Assembly: GCA_965246925.1 (NCBI GenBank)
Contig: OZ251994.1
Span: 372,001 to 436,000 of the forward strand
Reading direction: 5' to 3'
From: JANPPS01 sp965246925
GTDB taxonomy: Bacteria > Pseudomonadota > Alphaproteobacteria > Acetobacterales > Acetobacteraceae
Length of the DNA: 64,000 nucleotides
This document shows, piece by piece, positions 27,376-37,287 of the stretch. The notes under the pieces are model-generated. The model was not told the origin of the DNA, ran no database searches, and saw only the letters and a program-made list of their open reading frames with translations. The translations under genes and the position numbers were made by a program. Position 1 is the stretch's first letter, and each line of letters opens with the position of its first letter.

Positions 27376-30300
27376 TGTCGATAGAAGACGTGACCGCTCG
27401 CCGCGTTGAGGACGCGCTGAAGGCGCTCCGCCGTGGCCTCACGCCGTTCGTCGAGGCGCGGATGAAGGGGAAGCATGGCGACGACTGGCGAAAGCTGGCC
27501 AGTCGTGCTTCGGGCGGCGACCAGAGTGGCCCGCTCGACACCTACGGTCTGTTAAAGACGATCGTCGACAACTGGCGTTTCACGTTCGATGAGGCCTTCG
27601 GGCAGCGCGACCGGTTCAAGGTGCGCAACTTCGTATCGACCGCGCTCGACGCGCGCAACGCAACGGCGCATCTAACGCTCGCTCTGCAAGATGCGGAGGC
27701 ACTTCGGTATCTCGACGCGATCTACGCGCTGCTACTGGCGGTCAAAGCGCCCGACGCCGACATCGCACAGGCGAAAAGCTTCTATGAAGAGCAGCGGCGA
27801 TCGGGGCTGACGCCAGTTCCCGCAGCGTCCGAACCCGGCGCGATCGCGGCCCCGCCGCGCGAGACGCTGTCGTTGAAGCTCGACGCCGTAGCCGCAGGCG
27901 CCCCGGCCGCCGGCGTGGAGCGTGCGCTGCGCCCATGGCGCGAGGTAGCGCTTCCCCACCCGGACGTCTTGGAGAACCGCTTCAAGGAAGCGGAGTTCGC
28001 GGCCGACCTTTTTGCCGTGGACGCGGGCCATGCCTCCGATGACTACAAACGCCCCGAGGACTTTTTCCGCATCACCTTCCTGACGGAAGGACTGCGCCGC
28101 ATCCTGACCACCAGCCTGCAGCGCATGTCGGGCACGGGCGGCGATCCGGTCATCGGGCTTCAGACCGCGTTCGGCGGCGGCAAGACGCACACGATGCTAG
28201 CCGTCTATCACCTCGCCAAGGCGCGTGACCTGTCCATCCTCGAGGGTGTCGGGCTGCTGGCGCAGACCGCCGGGATCAAGGACTGGACCCCGCCGAAGGT
28301 CGCAGTGTTCGTCGGCACGTCGAAAGGCGCCGACACGCCCCTGATCCTGCGCGACGGACCGAAGGTTCGCACGCTCTGGGGCTACATTGCCTGGCGGATA
28401 GCCGGACAGGCGGGCCTGGACCTGATGGCAGACGCCGAGGCGGCGCGGACTAATCCCGGGTCCGATCTGCTCGTCGAACTGTTCAAGCTCTCCGGCCCCG
28501 CGCTGATCCTACTCGACGAGCTGGTTGCCTACGCGCGCCAGCTTCCCGAGGACCGGTTCGAGGCTTTCCTGTCCTTCATTCAGTCGCTGACCGAGGCCGC
28601 CAAGATGGTGCCGGGCGTGCTGATCATCGGCTCGCTGCCCGAGAGCGTCGCCGAGGCCGGCGGTCCCAAGGGCGAAGCGGCGTTGTTGCGCCTGGAGAAG
28701 GTGTTCGGACGGGTGCAGTCGGCCTGGCTGCCGGCATCCGGCGACGAGACCTATGAGATCATCCGCCGTCGTCTGTTCCAGACCCTCGATGGCGATGGCG
28801 AGCGGGCGCGCGACGAAACCGTCAAAGCGTTCGCGGACCTCTACAAGAACAATCCGGCCGAGTTCCCGCCCGAGGCCAAGGAAGCGCGCTACCGCGAGCT
28901 GCTGAAACTTTCCTACCCGATCCACCCCGAGCTGTTCGACCGGCTGTCGAAGGATTGGGCGAGCCTCGAGAAATTCCAGCGCACCCGCGGCGTGCTGCGG
29001 TTCATGGCCAACGTCGTCGGCACGCTTTGGCAGATGCAGGTCAGCGATCCTTTGATCACGCCCGCCCGCGTGCCGATATCGCACGAGCGGGTGCGGGCCA
29101 GCGTCCTCTATCCGCTCGACGCCAACTTCAACGCGGTGGTCGACAAGGAGGTCGACGGCGAAAGCTCTCTGCCGGCGCGCATGGAAGCGAACCCATCCCG
29201 CCGAATCTCTCAACTCCAGGCGGCGACTCGTGCGGCTCGCGCCGTGTTCATCTGCTCTGCGCCGCTTGCGGGGCGGCCAAATGCGGGTCTGACTGGGCCG
29301 GGGCTTCGCTTGGCGTGTGCGGAGCCGGGCGACCAGCTCGCGATATTCGGTGAGGCGTTGCGCGAGCTCACCGAGCGCGCGACCTACCTCTACGAAGAGG
29401 CCGGCCGTTACTGGTTCTCCACGCAGCCGACCCTGAACCGCCTAGCCGATGATCGTGCCAAAGCGCTGCCGGATCACGAGGTAGACGAGGCGATCGTCAA
29501 AGTGTTGCGGGACGACGGCTCGACCAAGGCTGGCTTCCACCGCGTTTTCTCGGCGCCTGACGACCCGATCAGCATCGACGAGGCGACCTCGTTATCACTC
29601 GTCATCCTCGGCCCAGCCACCCAGCACGCGGGCAAGGGTGTCGGAAAGTCGCTCGCCACGGACGCCGTGACCGAGACGCTGATGCGGTGCCGGTCGTCGC
29701 AGCGGCGCTACCGCAACACACTCCTGTTCGTGGCAGCCGACGAGCAGCTCCTCGGAACCGCTCGTGATGCGATGCGGAAAGCGATCGCTTGGGCCGAGAT
29801 CGCGGGGGACAAGCGTCTACAGGATCAACTCCCTCCTGCGCAGATGCGGGACGCGACGGAAAAGGCGAAGGGCAACCGCGAAGGCGCAGCGAAGGCCGTG
29901 CGGCTTGCGTGGAGCCACGTCCTGTTCCCGGTAAAGGCTGCGGCGGCAGGCGTCGCGTTCGACCTCGATCACCTGTCGATCGCGTCGAAGGATCGGGCTG
30001 CCATTCCCGCCGCCGTTTACGAGAAAGCCGGTCCCCGGGGCGACGGCATTGCAAAGGAACGGCTCGGCCCAGATGCGCTTGCTCTCCATCTGAACCCACT
30101 ATGGCCCGATGACCGACCCCACTTGGGGATCACAGAGGTCGCCGACTGGTTCGCGTCCTATGCCTACTTGCCCAAGCTGCGCGATCGCGTGGTTTTGGAG
30201 GCCGCGATCCGCGACGCCGTAGGCAAACTCGATCCCGCGTTCGGTTATGCCGACCGCTTCGATGAGGCAGCGAACAGGTACGTCGGCTTGGCATGGGCGA

Positions 30301-30719
30301 AGAGTCCGCCGGAAGTCTTCTCGCCCAACGCGGTGCTAGTCCGATCCGAAGTTGCTGCGGCCCAGGCGAGCCCTCCGCCGGTGCCACATACGACTGACGC
30401 CACCACTCACGGTGCCTCGATACCGGGCACCACCGACCAAGCCGCGGAGCCGGTCAGTGGCGCTTCGCCCGGTCCGCCCGCGAAGCCGCGTCGTTTCTTC
30501 GGAACCGTCGAGCTCGACATGGTCCGGCCCGTGAAGGCGTTCGACGCGGTCCTCAACGCTGTGGTGATGGAGCTACAGCGCACGACGGGCGCGAAGGTCA
30601 AAATAACAGTTGAGATTGAGGCCGAAGCCGAGTCTGGCTTCGAGGAAGGCGATATTGGGGTCGTGCGCGACAATGCTCGGCAACTGAAATTTAAAACCGA
30701 CTCAACCGGCTTTGAGTGA
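27375..30719 (+). CDS. DUF499 AAA+-like ATPase with N-terminal Swt1-type HEPN domain (COG1483)
   Basis: The 1114-aa protein starts at ATG 27375, overlapping the DUF1156 stop. Residues 1-125 are helical and resemble a Swt1-like HEPN domain, with the R-x4-H ribonuclease motif at 94-99 (RNATAH). Then come a Walker A around 265 (AFGGGKTHTML) and Walker B around 375 (ALILLDELVAYA). The long C-terminal part includes LPPAQMRDATEKAKG and a final acidic EIEAEAESGFEEGD region. DUF499 ATPases accompany DUF1156 methylases and SNF2 helicases in defence islands. The HEPN motif suggests an RNA-cleaving output. Confidence 0.85.
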
Positions 30720-30735
30720 TTCTTAAAGACAGTGC

Positions 30736-30767
30736 GTTCAGCTTCCCATGATGGTTGGGAGCTGAAC
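30736..30767. promoter_or_regulatory. Inverted repeat before the LysR gene
   Basis: GTTCAGCTTCCCA and TGGGAGCTGAAC form nearly perfect arms (one bulged base) with a 7-nt loop. The repeat ends five bases before the LysR ATG and starts 17 bases after the DUF499 stop. It could be the LysR family operator (GTTCAG..CTGAAC) or a terminator for the defence cluster, although no U-tract follows. Confidence 0.45.
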
Positions 30768-30771
30768 GATT

Positions 30772-31698
30772 ATGGAGCTCCGAGACCTCCAGATCTTCGT
30801 CGCCGTCGCCGAAGCCGGCGGTTTCCGGCGGGCGTCGCAGCAGCTCGGGCTCGATGCGTCCGCCGTTAGTCGGCGGGTCAGCATGTTGGAAGACGAGCTC
30901 GGCGTATCGCTTTTCGAGCGCAACCGTGCGGGCGTGCGACTGACGGGTGCCGGACGTCGCTTCCTTACCGACACTCGGCTCGCCCTGTCTCATCTCGACG
31001 GTGCGGTTCGTACGGCCTCGGCGGCCGGCTATGCCGGCGAAGGCATGGTCAAGATCGGGGTCGTGGCGTCCGTCTCATCAAGCTTCCCGAACCGACTGAT
31101 CCGCGCGTTCAAGGCCGACTTTCCGAACGTCGCGCTCGACATCGTCGAGGGATCGTACGGCGAGCATCTCGCCGCTTTGATGGAGCGGACGCTCGATGTG
31201 GCGTTCGTCATGGACTCGCCGAAGCCGCCAGGCTGCGAGGTCGAGGGGCTCTGATCGGAACCGATCCTCGCCGCTCTTCCGGCAGACGATCCCCGCTGTG
31301 CGCGGGGCGTTCTCGATATCCAAGACATGGCGGCCGACCTCTTCATCGTCTCTCAGGCGGCGCCGGGACCCCATGTGCACGATTTCATCGTCCAGCGGCT
31401 CGCAAGCCTCGGCTTCACGCCGCGCATCAATCAGCATCGCGTCGGTCGCGAGGGCCTGATGGCCATGGTCGGGCTCGGCTTTGGACTGAGCGTCATCTGT
31501 GGTTCGGAGGCGAGCGTGATCTACCCGGGCGTCACCTTTGTCCCGCTGGCTGGCGAAGCGCAGCCATTCAGCGCGATCTGGTCCCCGGACAATGACAACC
31601 CGGCGCTCAGGCGCTTTCTGAGCGCGGCGAGGGTTCAGTCTCGGAAGGCGTCTGCCGGCGACGGCGAGCCACCGCGAAAGCCCGATCCGTCGCCATGA
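30772..31698 (+). pseudogene. LysR-family regulator broken by an in-frame TGA at codon 161
   Basis: The N-terminal LysR helix-turn-helix is intact (MELRDLQIFVAVAEAGGFRR, then DASAVSRRVSMLEDELGVSLFERN). Codon 161 is TGA at 31252-31254 in ...CEVEGL*SEPILAALPADD; a Trp (TGG) is the likely ancestral residue. The same frame then continues uninterrupted to 31698, giving a normal 308-aa length with the substrate domain (VGREGLMAMVGLGFGLSVI). No insertion or frameshift is needed. LysR genes sit at this position, next to DUF2274 and trbI, in many related ICEs. Its 3' end overlaps the convergent DUF2274 gene by 92 nt. Confidence 0.8.
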
Positions 31699-31870
31699 AC
31701 CGCTCCAGCATCGGCGCGATGAGCTTGACCGGCTCCACGGTCGCGCCGGTTTCGCGTGCAAGCGCCTCTGCGTAGGCGACGAGGTCGCGATGCACGGCGG
31801 GCGGCAGGTCGTGGGTGACCCGCACCGGCTTGTCGTCGGCGATCGCGCCCAGCTTTAGTCTCGTCATCAT
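31607..31870 (-). CDS. DUF2274 domain-containing protein
   Basis: The 87-aa protein (TRLKLGAIADDKPVRVTHDL, then HRDLVAYAEALARETG and LIAPMLERFMATDRAFAVARR) matches DUF2274, a small protein that ends the trb operon in related ICEs. It has a ribbon-helix-helix-like look with an RxT/V start and two helices, but no assigned function. It begins eight nucleotides after the trbI stop, so it is the last gene of the trb operon. Confidence 0.85.
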   Translation of the reverse strand: MMTRLKLGAIADDKPVRVTHDLPPAVHRDLVAYAEALARETGATVEPVKLIAPMLERFMATDRAFAVARRRRQTPSETEPSPRSESA

Positions 31871-31878
31871 CGTCTCCG

Positions 31879-33164
31879 TCAGCCCGAATAAGGCTCCATC
31901 ACGAGGTCTCGTGTGACGATCACGCGCACCGGAAATCCCGGACGCACGGTGATCGTCGGCTGAACCTGGAGCGAACGCCCGACCACCTGCCGGCCGGTCT
32001 GGCTGATGAAGTCCGACGCGCCGCGCCGGATCGCATCGACCAGACTGTTTTCGTCGTTCGAGGACCCGGCCTCGGAACCGACGCTGAGGATGGTCGAGAG
32101 CAGCGCCGCCTTGAAGAGCGCGCCCCAGTGATTGTCGACCTGATCCTGCAGCCCGGCATAGCCCTCGGGGTCGGCGCCGGGCTGGCGTTCCAAGACGATC
32201 GAACGCCCGTTTGGCAGCACGATACGGTTCCAGACCAGCAAGGCGCGCGACTGCCCGAACGCGACCTGCGCGTCGTACTGACCGATCAGCCGCGCGCCCT
32301 GCGGGATCAGAAGGACCTTGCCTGTGGGGCTGTCATAGACGGCCTCCGTGATCTGAGCGGTGATCTGGCCCGGCAGGTCGGAGCGCAGGCCGGTGATCAG
32401 CGCGGCGGGGATCACGGAACCGGCCTGGACGACGTTGCGGCTCGCCGGCGCCTGGACCCTGTCCGCACTCGTGGTGCGCCGATTCACGGGCCCATTCAGG
32501 AAGGCGAGCTTGCGGTCACTCTCCGTTGGCTGGGAAGCGCCGCCGACATTCGGACCGAGAGCGGCCTGGTCGAGCAGCGGCGCCGTCCCGCCCGGCAGCC
32601 CGGCGCCTGTAGCCGCGGCAGTTTGCGTGCCGGCGCGTGCCTCGCTCGCGAAGAGCCGGCTGGTCCGCGCCGCGTCTATCTCCTGTGCGAGCCGCTGCCG
32701 TTCCTGAGCGAGGCGTTGCGCTTCCGGATCGGGCTGGGCGGGCGCGGGCATTCCCGGAGCCGACGCACCGGCGTTCAGGATCAGCTTGCCGAGGTCGCCC
32801 GGCAGCGGCGCGCCAAGCTGCGGGACCGGCTTGGGCAGTCCGCTATAGTCCCTTGGCAGGCCGTTCAGCCCATCGGGCGTCTGGCGGTTATCGGTGCTGT
32901 AGAGTTCCTGCGCCGGTCCCTTCGCGCCGTGCGGCCACAGCGCGAAGGTAAGCGCGCTCGCGACGGCGATCGCCGACACGCCGCCGAGTGTCGCCAGAAC
33001 CCGCCGCGACAGGCGCATCACGCGCGGGCGCTCAGGGCGGAGCCGGAGCTCGGCCGCGATCTCCCGGTCGGTCCGCACCTGGTCGAGCCGACCGGGCGCG
33101 GAGGGCGCTGTGCGCTGGCCACCTTCCTCTTCCAGGTCAGGCCCGCGATCGTCGTCCGGGCCGC

Positions 33165-33168
<4 letters not shown>
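31879..33168 (-). CDS. trbI: Conjugal transfer protein TrbI (VirB10-like)
   Basis: The 429-aa protein begins at GTG 33168, overlapping the trbG stop (GTGA). It has a cytoplasmic N-tail, a membrane segment (VLATLGGVSAIAVASALTFALW), a Pro-rich periplasmic linker, and the VirB10-type C-terminal domain (VIPAALITGLRSDLPGQITAQI, LLIPQGARLIGQYDAQVAFGQ, and FPVRVIVTRDLVMEPY). It spans both membranes and senses ATP use by the motor. Confidence 0.93.
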
Positions 33169-34156
<988 letters not shown>

Positions 34157-34157
<1 letters not shown>

Positions 34158-34840
34158 CAGCCGAGCTCCTTGGACCAGTTGAGGGCCGTGACGTAGACGC
34201 CAAGGGGGTTCTTCTTCAGCGTCTCGGCATCGCGGGGCGTCTGGATCGCGACCGTCAGGATGGCGGTCCAGCGGTCGGTGGCGGCAAGCGCGCCGTCCTG
34301 GAACCGGCGCTCGGTCCACGCGACGCGGAAACTCGCGGGCGAGGCGCGGATGACGCTGCCGATGTCGACCGAGATCTGCTGCCTGCCGAGCTTGGCGAAT
34401 GGGTCGTTGGTGCGGGCGTAATCGCTCAGCGCCAAGGCGCCCGTGCTCGTCGTGTAGTCGTAAGCCCGCAGCCAGTTCTGGCGCAGGATGATGGGGTCGG
34501 CCGGAACGGAGCGGACCTCCTCGACGAACCGCGCCAGATGCCACGCGACCTGCGGATCGGTCGGCTGGTAGGCGGCGTCGGCGGGCGCGACCGCCTGCGC
34601 CTGGCCGAGCCGGTCGACCTGGACGACCCAAGGCACGATCGAGCCGGTCGCCGACTGCCAGACGAGCCCGGCGGCGAGGCCGCCGGAGAGGAACAGCGAG
34701 CCGAACGCCATCAGGCGCCAGTTCTTGGCCTGGACTCGGGCCGAGCCGATGCGGTCGTCCCACGCCTGGGCGGCGCGCTGATAGGGCGTTTCGGGTTCGG
34801 GGGTGCGCCCGTAGCGCACGTCGGTTCGCTTGAAGAACAT
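34157..34840 (-). CDS. trbF: Conjugal transfer protein TrbF (VirB8-like)
   Basis: The 227-aa protein has a short cytoplasmic tail (MFFKRTDVRYGRTPEPETPY), a membrane helix (LMAFGSLFLSGGLAAGLVW) and a periplasmic VirB8/TrbF domain (FVEEVRSVPADPIILRQNW then VAWTERRFQDGALAATDRWTA). ATG 34840 aligns with the usual family start and overlaps the trbL stop; a GTG one codon upstream is an alternative. Confidence 0.92.
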
Positions 34841-36180
34841 CACTCGCCTTCGCTGACAGAGACGGAGGAGCCGGAGCCGCCGCCGTCGCCCGAGCGCACG
34901 GCGTGGGCGGCGGTGGAAGCGCCTTGGTGGACGGATTGGCGGCGGCGCATGGCGCGCGCCCAGCCGGGTTCGCCGGTCGATGCGGCGGCGTCAGCCGAGG
35001 CTGCGCCCGGCGCGTCGTCGCCGCCGATCGTGCCACCGGTTGCCTTGAAGGCGGTGCGCGCGCCCGAACGATAGCTGTCGCCCATCGCTGAAGCGGCGCG
35101 GCGGAGCGGGCTTGCCGCAGCCTGGCCTGCGGCCGAGCTGCCGGCCCGTGCGACCCCGCCGATGCCGCTCGCGACCGCTCCTACGCCGGTCTGTCCAGCG
35201 GAGGCGGTGCGGTAGGCGGTGGTCGCGGCTCCCGCGATCGATGCGCCGCCGCGTGCGGCTCCGGCCGCAGCGCCGCCGGCTGCGCCGAGCGCGCCGACGC
35301 CGCCCGCGGCGAGGCCGGCGCCGGCGGCGACGAGGCCGCCCGCTGCGAGACCCGTGCCGACGGCGGCGCCCGCGCCGAGCTGGGGGCCGCCGGAGATGAT
35401 GCCGTTGGCGACGCCCGGTCCGAAGATGCCCAGGCCCAGCAGCGACAGCGCGGCGAGCACGAGGCCCATCGCATCCTCGATCGTCGGCTGGCCCGAGAAC
35501 CCTTGCGTGAACTGGCTGAACAGAGTCGTGCCGATGCCGACGATAACGGCCAACACCAGGACCTTAATGCCGGGACTCATCACGTTGCCGAGCACGCGCT
35601 CGGCGGCGAAGGCGGTCTTGTTGAAGAGGCCGAACGGGATAAGCACGAACCCGGCGAGTGTCGTCAGCTTGAACTCGATCAGGCTGACGAAGAGCTGGAT
35701 GGCGAGGATGAAGAAAGCGAGAATGACGATCGCCCAGGCGAACAGCAGCACGGCGATCTGGATGAAGTTCTCGAAGAACGAGACGAACCCCATCAGCCCC
35801 GAGATCGAGTCGAGGATCGGCTTCCCGGCGTCGAGTCCGACCTGAGCGACGCGGCCGGGCCGCAGGAAGTCCGCTTCGGAGAGGCCCGTGCCGGACGCCT
35901 TCAGCCCGAGTTCCGCGAAGCTCTCGAACACGATGCGCGCGAGATTGGTCCAGTTGTTGATGATGTAGGCGAACACACCGATGAACAGCGTCTTCTTGAC
36001 CAGCCGGGCAATTACGTCCTCGTCGGGCGCCATCGCCCAGAACAGGGCGGCGAGCACGAGGTCGATGGCGATCAGCACGCCAGCGAGCCACTTCACCTCG
36101 CCCTGGAGGAGGCCGAACCCGCTGTCGATGTAGCGGGTGAAGACCTCCAGGAAGCGGTCGATGACTCCAGTCCCGCCCAT
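34840..36180 (-). CDS. trbL: P-type conjugative transfer protein TrbL (VirB6-like)
   Basis: The 446-aa inner-membrane protein has several hydrophobic segments in its N-terminal two-thirds (WLAGVLIAIDLVLAALFWAM, TLFIGVFAYIINNW, IAVLLFAWAIVILAFFILAIQLF, VLVLAVIVGIGTTLF). The C-terminal third is a low-complexity Gly/Ala-rich tail ending in a charged hydrophilic segment, as is typical for TrbL. It forms part of the inner-membrane channel. Confidence 0.92.
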   Translation of the reverse strand: MGGTGVIDRFLEVFTRYIDSGFGLLQGEVKWLAGVLIAIDLVLAALFWAMAPDEDVIARLVKKTLFIGVFAYIINNWTNLARIVFESFAELGLKASGTGLSEADFLRPGRVAQVGLDAGKPILDSISGLMGFVSFFENFIQIAVLLFAWAIVILAFFILAIQLFVSLIEFKLTTLAGFVLIPFGLFNKTAFAAERVLGNVMSPGIKVLVLAVIVGIGTTLFSQFTQGFSGQPTIEDAMGLVLAALSLLGLGIFGPGVANGIISGGPQLGAGAAVGTGLAAGGLVAAGAGLAAGGVGALGAAGGAAAGAARGGASIAGAATTAYRTASAGQTGVGAVASGIGGVARAGSSAAGQAAASPLRRAASAMGDSYRSGARTAFKATGGTIGGDDAPGAASADAAASTGEPGWARAMRRRQSVHQGASTAAHAVRSGDGGGSGSSVSVSEGE

Positions 36181-36181
36181 A

Positions 36182-36547
36182 TCAGTGCTCCCCTGTCGTC
36201 GTGGGAGCGGCCGCTGGATTGGGCGCGAGGGGCCGTCGATCCACGCCGAGGAAGCGGCGGCGGTTCTCCGCCCACGTCGCGAGGCAGCCGGCGTCGTGTG
36301 CGCCCGGCTCGCCGAGCAGCTGGCAACGCCGCATCTCGGCCACCAGCGGATCGGACGGGACCGACTGCATCGCCGGCGGCGCGGACTCGTGATTCTCCTG
36401 GCCCTCCTTCACGGCCAGCATGGCGGCGGCCGCGCAGAGCGCAGCGCCGACGCCCAGCACCAGCGCGGTGCGCCGCACGCCACGGCGGTCCAGCGCCGCG
36501 AACCGACCCGAACGACGGGAGAGAAGCCGTCGCATCGCCGACCTCAA
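36182..36547 (-). CDS. Putative entry-exclusion protein TrbK-alt
   Basis: The 121-aa protein has one membrane segment near the N-terminus (TALVLGVGAALCAAAAMLAV) and a periplasmic domain with two Cys that could pair (EMRRCQLLGEPGAHDAGCLATWAENRRRFLG). This size and CxLLG...CxxxWxENRRRF pattern fit the TrbK-alt family found between trbJ and trbL. Such proteins are proposed to block entry of a second copy of the same element. Confidence 0.85.
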   Translation of the reverse strand: MRSAMRRLLSRRSGRFAALDRRGVRRTALVLGVGAALCAAAAMLAVKEGQENHESAPPAMQSVPSDPLVAEMRRCQLLGEPGAHDAGCLATWAENRRRFLGVDRRPLAPNPAAAPTTTGEH

Positions 36548-37287
36548 TTGTGGAACATGGTGACGGTCGACGGCTGGTAGCCGGTCGGCGTCTGCAGGAA
36601 GCGGCGCAGCTGCTCCTGCGCCTGGGAGGACGCGGCTTGGCGCTGGGCGGCATCAAGCGCCTGCGCCCGGCCCTGCGCCGCCACGGCGGCCGTCAGGTCC
36701 GAGAGCTGCTGCGCCTGGAGTGCCAAGAGCTGGTTGCCGGCCTGCGTCGCCTGGAGCGCGCCGGTCGCACCCTGGCTGGCGGTGACGAGCGCCGACATCT
36801 GAGTGCGGTTGGTGTCGAGGTTGCCGACCACGGTCGCCTGCGTGCGCATGGCGTCCTGGAGCGCCTGCACCGACTGCTGCCAGCGCGCCTGTGCGCCCGC
36901 GACGAGCTGCTGGTCGGTCTGCGAGGCGGACGCGGGTGCGTATCGGGTCGCGAACGCCTGATCGATGTTCTGGACGTTGTAGGCGATGCCCTGCGCCTGG
37001 GCGACCAACTGCTGGGTGCGGGCGATGTTCTGTTCCAGCGCCTGCAGCGAGGAATATGGCAAGTTCGCGAGATTGCGCGCCTGATTGATCAGCCCCTGCG
37101 CTTCGTTCTGGAGCGAGGTGATCTGGTTGTTGATCTGCTGGAGCGTGCGTGCCGCGGTCAGCACGTTCTGCGAGAAGTTGGACGGGTCGAACACCGTCCA
37201 TTGCGCGTGAGCGGGAACGGCGGCGAGCGCGAGCGACAGCATCGCCGCACCGGCGGCCAACTTTTTGCGGAAACGACGGATGTTCAT
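36544..37287 (-). CDS. trbJ: P-type conjugative transfer protein TrbJ (VirB5-like)
   Basis: The 247-aa secreted protein starts at ATG 37287, overlapping the trbE stop. It has a signal peptide (KLAAGAAMLSLALAAVPAHAQ) followed by WTVFDPSNFSQNVLTAARTL and a long Gln-rich coiled coil, the hallmark of TrbJ. It is thought to sit on the mating pore or pilus tip. Confidence 0.92.
   Translation of the reverse strand: MNIRRFRKKLAAGAAMLSLALAAVPAHAQWTVFDPSNFSQNVLTAARTLQQINNQITSLQNEAQGLINQARNLANLPYSSLQALEQNIARTQQLVAQAQGIAYNVQNIDQAFATRYAPASASQTDQQLVAGAQARWQQSVQALQDAMRTQATVVGNLDTNRTQMSALVTASQGATGALQATQAGNQLLALQAQQLSDLTAAVAAQGRAQALDAAQRQAASSQAQEQLRRFLQTPTGYQPSTVTMFHN

Noticed and set aside
31252..31254. Selenocysteine at the LysR TGA
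   Set aside because: No selenocysteine insertion hairpin or selenoprotein context is visible, and LysR proteins do not carry Sec; a nonsense change is simpler.
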